Assembly: GCF_018598225.1 (NCBI RefSeq)
Contig: NZ_JAHESF010000016.1
Location: forward strand, 88,499-152,498
Reading direction: 5' to 3'
Length of the DNA stretch: 64,000 bases
Source: Chryseosolibacter histidinae
GTDB lineage: Bacteria; Bacteroidota; Bacteroidia; Cytophagales; Cyclobacteriaceae
Numbering within the stretch: the first letter of the stretch is position 1; each line of letters starts with the position of its first letter. This document shows positions 54,725-62,758 of the stretch, piece after piece. A program made the translations under genes and the position numbers. The notes below the pieces were generated by a model. The model was not told where the DNA came from. It ran no database searches and was given only the letters and a program-made list of their open reading frames with translations.

Positions 54725-55146
54725 TCCTGTTCATGCTGTTCGAGGCCAAACGCAAACAGCGGATCATCCCCGTGATCAAACCGCTGGCCAACACGTCGCT
54801 TGAATTTGTGTCGACCATCGGCAACCTGTATTACCAGAATGGCGACCACAGGAATCTGGCGGAAAAGAAAGTCAGTTTTCTGCTGGAGCAGATCCGTTCA
54901 AAATACCTGCTGAAGACCAACCAGCTCAACGACGAGTTTTTCACGGCCCTGGCCAGTAAATCAGGCAATCGCAAAGAAGACATAGAGGAGCTGTTCAAAA
55001 CGATCTCTTTTATATCGACCTCGACTGTGATCTCTGCCGGTCAGCTGGTGGATTTGAATAATAAGATCGAGAGATTCAATGCAGGAAATGCAGGGTTCAC
55101 GCAAAGCCGCAAAGAAGCGCAAAGAAATCGCAAAGAAATTAAATGA
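54694..55146 (+). CDS. DUF4350 domain protein, C-terminal part (frame-shifted continuation)
   Basis: Continuation of the preceding gene in the next frame, real from about 54718 onward: end of the membrane helix, then a soluble cytosolic part of about 120 residues (FVSTIGNLYYQNGDHRNLAE). Its final 17 or so residues (FTQSRKEAQRNRKEIK) are not native. They are the translation of the left terminal repeat of the GxxExxY unit that starts at 55087. The inserted sequence thus supplies the C-terminus and the stop, which overlaps the GxxExxY start codon as ATGA. Confidence 0.7.
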   Translation: MGLLYCDFSVILFMLFEAKRKQRIIPVIKPLANTSLEFVSTIGNLYYQNGDHRNLAEKKVSFLLEQIRSKYLLKTNQLNDEFFTALASKSGNRKEDIEELFKTISFISTSTVISAGQLVDLNNKIERFNAGNAGFTQSRKEAQRNRKEIK

Positions 55147-55576
55147 CAGAAGACGAACTTTCATATAAGGTAATTGGAATAGCGCTTGAGCTGCATAAAA
55201 AGGTAGGCCCTGGACTGCTCGAGTCTGCTTATGAAAGTGCGCTCGCTTACGACCTGATAGAGGGCGGCCTTAGTATTCAAAGACAGGTACCGATGCCATT
55301 TATTTATAAGGAACTTAAAATGGATATTGGCTATCGGGTAGATATTATAGTTAATGACAAGCTGATCATAGAGATAAAGTCAGTTGAAATGCTTGAACCA
55401 GTACATCACGCGCAAGTCTTAACCTATCTAAAGCTCTCGGGCATGAAGCTAGGTTTGTTGATTAACTTCAACACAAAAATGCTAAAAAGCGGAATTCATC
55501 GAATCGTTAATAACGTATAAAAAAAATCTTAGCGTTCTTTGCGAATATCTTTTGCGCTCTTTGCGTGAACGGTATT
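55087..55576 (+). mobile_element. GxxExxY unit with inverted terminal repeats
   Basis: A 490-base unit. Left end TTCACGCAAAGCCGCAAAG with further CGCAAAG words up to 55140, right end inverted (TTTGCGCTCTTTGCGTGAA near 55551-55569). The first 11 bases of the inverted repeat, TTCACGCAAAG, are perfect. It encodes one gene, the GxxExxY protein. Flanks AATGCAGGG and CGGTATT recur around the next copy. No transposase is present, so mobility, if any, would come from the encoded protein or a helper; this is inference. Confidence 0.6.
55143..55520 (+). CDS. GxxExxY protein (PD-(D/E)XK-like)
   Basis: A 125-residue protein of the GxxExxY family (TIGR04256). The name motif is in GPGLLESAYE (residues about 22-31). 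A nuclease-like core lies near 57-78, GYRVDIIVNDKLIIEIKSVE, where Asp, Glu and Lys fit a D-x(n)-E-x-K active site. The family is suspected to be a PD-(D/E)XK nuclease, but no activity is established. It starts with an ATG overlapping the upstream stop and is enclosed by terminal repeats. Base composition is AT-richer than its operon neighbours, consistent with a later arrival. Confidence 0.9.
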   Translation: MTEDELSYKVIGIALELHKKVGPGLLESAYESALAYDLIEGGLSIQRQVPMPFIYKELKMDIGYRVDIIVNDKLIIEIKSVEMLEPVHHAQVLTYLKLSGMKLGLLINFNTKMLKSGIHRIVNNV

Positions 55577-55578
55577 TG

Positions 55579-55759
55579 AATGCAGGGTTCACGCAAAGCC
55601 GCAAAGAAGCGCAAAGCACGTAAAGGCTTAGCTAGGTTTGCTGATTTAATTTTATTACAAAATACTAAAAAGCAGAATTCATCGAATCGTTAATAACTTA
55701 TAAAAAAAATCTTAGCGTTCTTTGTGAAATATCTTTGCGCTCTTTGCGTGAACGGTATT
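55579..55759 (+). mobile_element. Internally deleted copy of the GxxExxY unit
   Basis: A 181-base tandem copy. It has the same left end (AATGCAGGG TTCACGCAAAG) and the same right end (CTTTGCGTGAA CGGTATT). The interior keeps only the equivalent of the last roughly 20 codons of the GxxExxY gene (including GAATTCATCGAATCG), with about 309 bases missing. This is the pattern of a MITE derived from an autonomous unit. It lies just before moxR. Confidence 0.65.
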
Positions 55760-55785
55760 CCCATCAGAACCCAACCCTTTAACTC

Positions 55786-56763
55786 ATGGAAGAAAAAGTT
55801 TTTGCAAATCGTGTTGACCTCAGCGCACTGAATGAAAGCCTGGTGCGCGTGCGTGCGGAGATCGGCAAAGTGATCGTTGGCCAGACCAACATGATCGATC
55901 TGCTGGTGGCCGCCATCCTGGCCGATGGTCATGTGCTCATCGAAGGGGTGCCAGGCGTCGCCAAAACACTCACCGCAAAACTTCTTTCGCGGGTGATCTC
56001 TGTAAACTTTTCCCGCATTCAGTTCACACCTGACCTCATGCCATCAGATGTTCTGGGTACCTCAGTGTTCAACGTGAAACGATCCGAGTTTGAATTCAAA
56101 GCCGGGCCTATCTTCTCGAACATTGTGCTGATCGATGAGATCAACCGCGCTCCTGCCAAAACACAGGCAGCGCTCTTCGAGGTGATGGAAGAACGACAGG
56201 TGACCGTAGATGGCAACACTTACAAAATGGAGGCACCGTACATCGTGGTGGCTACGCAAAACCCGATCGAGCATGAAGGCACCTATCGTTTGCCCGAAGC
56301 GCAGCTCGACCGGTTCCTGTTCAAGATCCAGGTAGACTATCCGAACCTGGAAGAAGAGATCGCCATCATCAACGGGCATCACCAGCGCAGGGGTGCTGTT
56401 CCCACCAGCGATGTCGCTCCCGTACTCACTGCCGAACAGATCAAAAATTATCGCGCCGTGGTGCAGCAGATCCACCTCGAAGAAAATATTATCCGTTATA
56501 TCGGCCAGATCATTCACGAAACACGCAGCAACCCGTCGCTGTTCCTCGGCGCCTCGCCAAGAGCTTCCGTGGCCCTGCTCAACAGCGCCAAGGCATATGC
56601 CGCCATCAACGGTCGCGATTTTGTTACACCGGAAGATATCAAGTCCATGGCCGCGCCGGTGTTGCGCCACCGCGTTATGCTCACGCCCGACAAGGAGATG
56701 GAAGGCGTTACCACCGATGAGATCCTGAAGCAGATCATAGACAAGATCGAAGTGCCCCGCTAG
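55786..56763 (+). CDS. MoxR family AAA+ ATPase (second copy)
   Basis: A 325-residue MoxR ATPase with Walker A GVPGVAKT (about 54-61), Walker B VLIDEINRAP (about 118-127), sensor 1 in ATQNPIEHEGTYRLPEAQ, and the lid GASPRASVALLNSAKAY. It is coupled to DUF58 (GTG overlaps the stop), the classic MoxR-DUF58 pair. Genes before it, DUF4129 and DUF4350, are separated by the two GxxExxY units, so transcription through them is now questionable. A second promoter may be needed here. Confidence 0.95.
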   Translation: MEEKVFANRVDLSALNESLVRVRAEIGKVIVGQTNMIDLLVAAILADGHVLIEGVPGVAKTLTAKLLSRVISVNFSRIQFTPDLMPSDVLGTSVFNVKRSEFEFKAGPIFSNIVLIDEINRAPAKTQAALFEVMEERQVTVDGNTYKMEAPYIVVATQNPIEHEGTYRLPEAQLDRFLFKIQVDYPNLEEEIAIINGHHQRRGAVPTSDVAPVLTAEQIKNYRAVVQQIHLEENIIRYIGQIIHETRSNPSLFLGASPRASVALLNSAKAYAAINGRDFVTPEDIKSMAAPVLRHRVMLTPDKEMEGVTTDEILKQIIDKIEVPR

Positions 56764-58094
56764 TGAAACTGCTTCGAAGCCTATATCTCGGCAACAGGTT
56801 CTTCCTGGCCTCGGGTGTGATCGCTGCCTGTTTCATTGCGACCTTCATACTGGGCGGTTACATCGTTGTGCCGAAGGTGCTGTTCTTCATCGCTGGTGCC
56901 CTGGTGCTCACGGACCTGCTGCTGCTCTATCGTACACAAAAAGGTATGCAAGGCCATCGGTTCACACCGGAGAAGCTTTCGAACGGCGACGATAACGAGC
57001 TGAGGATCTACCTCGAAAATTTTTATGCTTTTGTGGTGTCGGTGCGCGTGATCGATGAGATCCCTCACCAGTTCCAACGCCGCGATGTGAGCTTTTACCT
57101 GCAGGTGCAACCCGGCGATAACAAAACCATACGGTATTACCTGCGACCGGTAAAACGTGGTGAATATTCTTTTGGCGCTGTGAATGTATTTGTGAGCTCT
57201 CCCTTGGGACTTTTGCTGCGGCGGTTCACGTTCTCTGCCAATAAGACGGTGCCGGTGTACCCTTCTTACATCCAGATGCGCAAATATGAGCTGCTGGCCA
57301 TCTCCAATCGCCTGACAGAAACCGGCATCAAGAAGATCAGGCGCATCGGGCACAACCTCGAGTTCGAGCTCATCAAGGAATACGTCAGCGGAGACGATTT
57401 CAGAACCATCAACTGGAAGGCTACGGCCAGAAAAGAACGTTTGATGGTGAATCATTTTCAGGATGAGCGTTCACAGCAGGTATACAGCCTCATCGACAAA
57501 GGCAGGGTGATGCGTATGCCCTTTGACGGGATGAGCCTGCTCGACTATGCCATCAACGCCAGCCTGGTGATCTCCAACATTGCGATCAAACGATCGGACA
57601 AGGCCGGCATACTCACTTTTCAGGATAAGGTGGGCACGCTTGTTCCGGCAAGCCGCACCAGCAACCAGATGGGCCGGATCCTTGAAGTTTTGTACAATCA
57701 GAAAACCGCCTACCGCGAGACTGACTTTTCCATTGTTCATAACTATATTCGTAGGAAGATCACCCAACGGAGCCTGTTGCTGCTGTATACAAACTTTGAA
57801 TCGATGTATAGCTTGCAACGGCAGCTGCCCTATCTTCAGGGACTCGCCAGGCTTCATTTGCTGGTAGTGATCTTTTTTGAAAATACAGAAATGAAAAACC
57901 TGATAGAACAGCCCGCCGGCGACCTGCGGGAAGTTTATCATAAGGCTATCGCGGAAAAATTTACCCTTGAGAAAAAACAGATCGTTAAAGAGCTGAAAAA
58001 ACACGGTATTCAGGCGGTACTTACCACACCCCAGCAGCTGACGGTGGCTACCATTAACAAGTATCTGGAATTAAAGGCAAGGGGGTTGATATAA
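56763..58094 (+). CDS. DUF58 domain protein
   Basis: A 443-residue protein with two N-terminal membrane helices (about 14-35 and 40-55). A beta-rich cytosolic or periplasmic part holds the DUF58 motif FELIKEYVSGDDFRTINWKA (about 198-217) and is followed by a VWA-like fold (YSLIDKGRVMRMPFDGMSLL). It begins with GTG overlapping the MoxR stop, so the two are coupled. It is the last gene of the cluster. The function of DUF58 with MoxR is unresolved; a chaperone pair for membrane or envelope targets is often proposed. Confidence 0.93.
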   Translation: MKLLRSLYLGNRFFLASGVIAACFIATFILGGYIVVPKVLFFIAGALVLTDLLLLYRTQKGMQGHRFTPEKLSNGDDNELRIYLENFYAFVVSVRVIDEIPHQFQRRDVSFYLQVQPGDNKTIRYYLRPVKRGEYSFGAVNVFVSSPLGLLLRRFTFSANKTVPVYPSYIQMRKYELLAISNRLTETGIKKIRRIGHNLEFELIKEYVSGDDFRTINWKATARKERLMVNHFQDERSQQVYSLIDKGRVMRMPFDGMSLLDYAINASLVISNIAIKRSDKAGILTFQDKVGTLVPASRTSNQMGRILEVLYNQKTAYRETDFSIVHNYIRRKITQRSLLLLYTNFESMYSLQRQLPYLQGLARLHLLVVIFFENTEMKNLIEQPAGDLREVYHKAIAEKFTLEKKQIVKELKKHGIQAVLTTPQQLTVATINKYLELKARGLI

Positions 58095-58163
58095 ATTCGG
58101 CACTGCTTTTCGTTGTCTGAGAGCAGGCGGGCATGGAGATTGATACACGTTGCGGTACTACCT

Positions 58164-60662
58164 ATGAGATCTATCTACAGATTAGGATTTTGTACGTTCA
58201 TGCTGTTGCTGCAGTGCGGTATCACGCTCGCCCAACACGCCATGAGCATCAGGCCGCGGCGACCCATCATCTGCTATCACAGCAACAAAAACAATCCTGA
58301 TCACATTCCGGCACCCCGGCAGTTAGCTGCCCGCACAAAAACCGCGGAATTCCAGGTAGAGTACATCAATTTCCCCGCAGACAACCAGGCCCGCATTGCG
58401 TTTCAGCGCGCCGTTGACATCTGGGCTGCGCAGCTCAACTCAACCATCCCCATTAAGATCAGGGCACAGTGGCAGTCGCTCAGTCCCGGTGTGCTGGGCC
58501 AGGCAGTGTGGGGTTCGGCCCACGCCAATTTTGACGGCGCACCCAATCTCAATACCTTTTATCCCGTGGCGCTGGCGGAGAAGATCGCCGGCCGGGAGCT
58601 CAATGAACCTGACGATCCCGAGATCGTTGCTTCCTTCAACAGCGGTACAAACTGGTATTTCGGCATCGATGGCAACACACCTACGGGTAAAATGGATCTT
58701 GTCACCATTGTGCTACATGAGATCGCGCATGGACTGGGCTTTACAGATACCTATGATGTTGTGAATACGCAGGGAAGTGTTGGCCTTGGCAATGACGATC
58801 CGCCCCTGATCTATGATCTTTTTGTGGAAAACGGCACCGGCCAGAAACTGTTCACTGAATTTGTTTCTCCTTCGGCAGCCATGGGTACACAGCTGACCAG
58901 CAACAGCATCTTTTATAATTCACCGCTGGCGACTGCGGGGGCCAGCGGTGCACGCCCAAGACTTTTTGCGCCCTCACCTTTCGATGGTGGCTCCAGCATC
59001 GCCCACCTCAATGAAAATACTTACAACGCTGCCGGAGACCCCAACCGACTGATGACTCCGCAGATCGACTTTGCAGAATCTATTCACAACCCGGGGCCTA
59101 TCCTGCTGAACATCTTCAAAGACATGGGCTGGGTGTTCACCAAGATCCAGCACGAAAGACTCAGAGACACCGAACGCAAGGATGGCGCGCCGTATATCGT
59201 TAAGGCGAAGATCCTGAGTGATAACGGTTACCTGCCCGATCAGCTGAAACTGGTCTACACCACAGACAACGTCACGTTCACACAGGTGGCCATGACACCC
59301 ACCGGCGTCACCAACGAATTCCAGGCTTCGCTTCCCGGCGTTACCACCAACTGGGGTTATGGATATTATATTTCCGTGACGGATGTGCTGAACAGAACGT
59401 TCACCAATCCCGGAAAGATCCAGACGCAAAAGCAACAACCGGTGCAAGACCTGATCGTTTTTAACATCGGCACCGATAGCCAGGCGCCCGAAATTGTTCA
59501 CACACCTGTAGACTACATCTTCAACGATGAAACAGAACTGGCGATCGAAGCCACCATCACCGATAACCTTGCCGTGCAGCAGGCGAGGATCGAATACAGC
59601 ATCAACGGAGGCGCCCTGCAGCAACAGGCGATGCAGAAGGTCACTGCCGGCGATGATATTTACAGAACGCTGATCAGCATACCGCCGGGCCTTGCCATTG
59701 GCAACAGCATCGAATACAGGATCGTGGCCACAGACAACAGTGCAGGCGCTAACGTGGCCACCGCTCCGGGCAATGGCAACTATTCCGTGCTGATCACAGG
59801 CATCATGGCCGTGCGGGATGCTTACGTCACTGACTTCAACCAGACCTCTGTCGATTTTATCGGCAGCGGCCTGCGCATGGCAACACCTTCGGGTTTTACG
59901 AACGCGGCGATCCATTCCGATCATCCGTATAAAGATGGCTCTGGTATAAACAATGAGAGTAACTATATTTATCAGCTCCAGATCCCCATTCGCCTCAACG
60001 CCGGCAACCCTTTCATTCAGTTTGATGAGGTTGTTCTGGTCGAGCCCAGCAAGAGTGGTGCTGTTTTTGGCGACGTCGACTTTTATGATTACGTGATCGT
60101 GGAAGGATCAAAAGATGGTGGCCATACCTGGAAACCTTTTGCCGACGGATATAACGCCCGCGCTGATGCCGCATGGCTTGCCCGTTACAACCTGAATATC
60201 AGTCATGACAACTCGCTCTCCACGGGTAATCCACAGCTGTTCAGGAAACGCACCATCAACATGCTGGAGAAAAATGTTTTTGCGGCAGGCGATGAAGTGC
60301 TGATCCGCTTCAGGCTCTTTGCCGATCAGGCAGCACACGGATGGGGATGGGCCATCGATAATCTTTCCATTCAGGGCCCGGTCACCGGCATCGAAGCTTC
60401 TATAGCAACCACTTTTGCTGCCTATCCGAATCCCGCCACGCGCGACGTTACCCTCGAGTTTTGGTTGTCGCACAGTGACCAGGTAAAGATCCAGGTGGTG
60501 GACCCCAGCGGTCAGGTTGTGCTCAACGATGAATGGGCGATAGGACCCTATAACACAACCCATCAGATGGACATCAGCACGCTGCAGGCAGGACTCTACT
60601 TCATCAGGGCAACGAGTGGCGAAGAAACGGTCATTCGAAAGCTCGTTAAGGTAAACGAGTAA
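58164..60662 (+). CDS. Secreted metzincin-like protein with T9SS sorting domain
   Basis: An 832-residue secreted protein. Signal peptide about 1-24 (FCTFMLLLQCGITLA). The metallopeptidase region covers about 60-330 with HEIAHGLGFTD near residue 185 (HExxHxxGxxD metzincin motif). Two immunoglobulin-like beta-sandwich regions follow (about 340-560), then a jelly-roll-like region, and a C-terminal Por-secretion tail (about 750-832; AAYPNPATRDVTLEFWL, LQAGLYFIRATSGEETVIRKLVKV). The tail directs export by the type IX system, so the organism has one. Start 58164 is chosen at the signal; a longer form is unlikely. The protease substrate is unknown. Confidence 0.88.
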   Translation: MRSIYRLGFCTFMLLLQCGITLAQHAMSIRPRRPIICYHSNKNNPDHIPAPRQLAARTKTAEFQVEYINFPADNQARIAFQRAVDIWAAQLNSTIPIKIRAQWQSLSPGVLGQAVWGSAHANFDGAPNLNTFYPVALAEKIAGRELNEPDDPEIVASFNSGTNWYFGIDGNTPTGKMDLVTIVLHEIAHGLGFTDTYDVVNTQGSVGLGNDDPPLIYDLFVENGTGQKLFTEFVSPSAAMGTQLTSNSIFYNSPLATAGASGARPRLFAPSPFDGGSSIAHLNENTYNAAGDPNRLMTPQIDFAESIHNPGPILLNIFKDMGWVFTKIQHERLRDTERKDGAPYIVKAKILSDNGYLPDQLKLVYTTDNVTFTQVAMTPTGVTNEFQASLPGVTTNWGYGYYISVTDVLNRTFTNPGKIQTQKQQPVQDLIVFNIGTDSQAPEIVHTPVDYIFNDETELAIEATITDNLAVQQARIEYSINGGALQQQAMQKVTAGDDIYRTLISIPPGLAIGNSIEYRIVATDNSAGANVATAPGNGNYSVLITGIMAVRDAYVTDFNQTSVDFIGSGLRMATPSGFTNAAIHSDHPYKDGSGINNESNYIYQLQIPIRLNAGNPFIQFDEVVLVEPSKSGAVFGDVDFYDYVIVEGSKDGGHTWKPFADGYNARADAAWLARYNLNISHDNSLSTGNPQLFRKRTINMLEKNVFAAGDEVLIRFRLFADQAAHGWGWAIDNLSIQGPVTGIEASIATTFAAYPNPATRDVTLEFWLSHSDQVKIQVVDPSGQVVLNDEWAIGPYNTTHQMDISTLQAGLYFIRATSGEETVIRKLVKVNE

Positions 60663-60669
60663 AGTCTCA

Positions 60670-60713
60670 GGTACGAAGTACGATCCCGATAGCTATCGGA
60701 AACGAGGTACGGA
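60670..60713. repeat. GGTACGA heptamers around the CCGATAGCTATCGG palindrome
   Basis: GGTACGA AGTACGA TC, then the perfect palindrome CCGATAGCTATCGG (60688-60701), then AAACGA GGTACGG. It fills the gap between two convergent genes. The palindrome core is a word I recall as very common in Bacteroidota genomes. Confidence 0.75.
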
Positions 60714-60715
60714 AC

Positions 60716-62410
60716 TCAGATATTCTGCTTCTTCATCTCACTCACCGCATAATCACAGGCCCGTGCCGTGAGCGCCATATAAGTCAACGATGGATTTACA
60801 CAGGCCGTTGAGGTCATGCACGATCCGTCTGAGATGAAAACATTTTTCACGGCGTGCATCTGGTTGAACGCGTTGAGCACCGATGTTTTTGGATCGCGGC
60901 CCATACGTGCCGTACCCATTTCGTGGTTGGCGTTTCCGGGGAAAGATGTATTCACCAAAGGCTTCACCTTTTTGTATCCTGCAGCTTCCAGCATCTCGGC
61001 GGCGGAGGCAGCCATATCCTGTTGCATGGCCTTCTCGTTGTCTTTGAACTCACAGTCGATGGTGATGGTGTTTCTTCCGTATTTGTCTTTCTGATTGGTG
61101 TTGAGCGTGACACGGTTATCGGCATAAGGCAAACATTCGCCAAAGCCTCCGAGGTTGATGCGCCACGGTCCAGGTGTTTGAATGCTTTCTTTCAGCGCCG
61201 CCCCGATATCGTCTCCGAACCTTTGATCGAACCATCCCGCACGCCCTGCGCTGCCCATGAGGCCGAAGCCCCTGATGTAATCGGTACGTTTGTCATGCAG
61301 GTTCCGGTATCGTGGCACATAAAGGCCGTTGGCTCTTCTTCCAAAATAGTATTGGTCTTCAAAACCTTCCACCTGGGCAGATGCACCGGCGTTCTTGTGG
61401 TGGTCCATGAGATTTCTTCCTACCTGGTCGCTGTCGTTGCCAAGTCCATTGGGGAAACGGTTCGATGTAGAGTTCAGCAGCAGGAACGTTGTGGCCAGTG
61501 TTGCCGCGTTCAGGAACAGGATGCTGGCATAGAACTCGATCACTTCGCTGGTCTCCGTATCGATGATCTCCACACCGGTGGCGCGGCCCTTCTGCTCGTC
61601 GTAGATCACCCTGTTCACCAGCGAGTATGGGCGCAAAGTAAGATTGTTGGTGGCAAACGCGGCGGGAAGTGTGCTGGCATTGGTGCTGAAATAGCCGCCA
61701 TACGGACATCCGCGGTGACACAGGTTGCGATACTGGCAAATGCCCCGGCCTTTGACAGGCTCCGTCAGGTTGGCTACCCTGCCGATGGTCACTTTCCTTT
61801 GCGGGAATTTCTTTTCTACCTCCGATTTGAAATGCAGCTCCACACAATTCAGCTCCATCGGCTTCTGCAGTTTTCCGTCGGGGAAATGGCTTAGTCCTTC
61901 GGGTTTCCCGCTTACGCCGATAAAAGTTTCCACGTAGTCGTACCACGGCGCCAGGTCTTTGTAGCGGAGGGGCCAGTCGATGCCGTGTCCGTCTTTGGCA
62001 TTCGCTTCAAAATCGAGGTCTCCCCACCGGTAACAGTGGCGGCCCCACAGCAGTGAACGGCCACCCACCGTATTGCCGCGGATCCAGTCGTACCGCTTTA
62101 CTTCGGTGTAGGGGTTTTCGAGGTCATTAATATAATAGTGTTTGTTATCGCCCTGAAAGGAGTAATGCCGGTTCTGGATGTGGCACCGTTTCTTGTCTTC
62201 TTCGGTGAGGCGTCCGCCGTGCTCCAGCTCCCACGGGTTTTTTGTTGCCGTCTCGTAGTTGGGATGCTCCACGGGCCTGCCACGCTCCAGCATCAATACC
62301 TTCAATCCCTTTTCACAAAGCTCTTTTGCTGCCCAACCTCCGCTGATGCCCGAACCCACCACAATGGCGTCATAAGTATTTTGTTGTTTTGCTTTGAGAT
62401 TAAGATTCAT
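60716..62410 (-). CDS. GMC family FAD-dependent oxidoreductase
   Basis: A 564-residue flavoprotein. The N-terminal FAD motif is VVGSGISGGWAAKEL (about 17-31), a second motif GNTVGGRSLLWGRHCYRW near 110, and the C-terminal part has NHEMGTARMG (catalytic His region) and NVFISDGSCMTSTACVNPSLT (FAD-binding end). A CxxxCxxGCPYGG-like segment (CQYRNLCHRGCPYGG) near residue 220 is typical of the Bacteroidota sugar/alcohol dehydrogenases of this family. These normally sit beside a gluconate-2-dehydrogenase subunit 3 gene; none is within the window on either side. The start at 62410 is chosen. Confidence 0.92.
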   Translation of the reverse strand: MNLNLKAKQQNTYDAIVVGSGISGGWAAKELCEKGLKVLMLERGRPVEHPNYETATKNPWELEHGGRLTEEDKKRCHIQNRHYSFQGDNKHYYINDLENPYTEVKRYDWIRGNTVGGRSLLWGRHCYRWGDLDFEANAKDGHGIDWPLRYKDLAPWYDYVETFIGVSGKPEGLSHFPDGKLQKPMELNCVELHFKSEVEKKFPQRKVTIGRVANLTEPVKGRGICQYRNLCHRGCPYGGYFSTNASTLPAAFATNNLTLRPYSLVNRVIYDEQKGRATGVEIIDTETSEVIEFYASILFLNAATLATTFLLLNSTSNRFPNGLGNDSDQVGRNLMDHHKNAGASAQVEGFEDQYYFGRRANGLYVPRYRNLHDKRTDYIRGFGLMGSAGRAGWFDQRFGDDIGAALKESIQTPGPWRINLGGFGECLPYADNRVTLNTNQKDKYGRNTITIDCEFKDNEKAMQQDMAASAAEMLEAAGYKKVKPLVNTSFPGNANHEMGTARMGRDPKTSVLNAFNQMHAVKNVFISDGSCMTSTACVNPSLTYMALTARACDYAVSEMKKQNI

Positions 62411-62717
62411 GATTTCTGGCAACTTTAAAACGGATGAAGATGTGAAATTCTTTTAAATCCACGAAAAAGTGTTTTGCAAACGGTGTCAGAAGTGCCGTAA
62501 GGTTTCAACCTGGCATATCCCCGTGTCAAACATCAAGACGTGGCGCGCCCCGACTGACCCTGAAATTATTTTTTAAATGGACACGGCTGCCATCAATTCT
62601 CTACGAAGCTGGTGGCGGGAAAAAGCATTAACAGGGTCGCAATCAGGCCTATCCGCAGAATTGCGGAGCGCGGTAAAAAAAATCTGGGCAATCATGTGAT
62701 AACTATCAATCATGGTA
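62411..62717. other. Intergenic stretch with no recognised gene
   Basis: About 307 bases between the GMC gene and the carB promoter. No repeat arm, tRNA or plausible frame; one 83-codon minus-strand frame runs into carB antisense and is not credible. Confidence 0.4.
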
Positions 62718-62725
62718 TATTTTTG
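62718..62725 (+). promoter_or_regulatory. -7 box TATTTTTG for carB
   Basis: Exact TAnnTTTG match, 34 bases before the carB ATG at 62759. No T-box, riboswitch or arginine operator is evident in the leader. Confidence 0.6.
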
Positions 62726-62758
62726 CCCAATTTTGTTCACGCCTTTCCAACATATACA

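Noticed and set aside
55087..55759. Classical insertion sequence
   Set aside because: No transposase, and the only gene is a 125-residue GxxExxY protein; I describe it as a repeat-bounded unit instead.
60854..61894. Long open frame antisense to the GMC oxidoreductase (346 codons)
   Set aside because: It is a shadow of the FAD enzyme, whose motifs are all in place; its composition is not protein-like.
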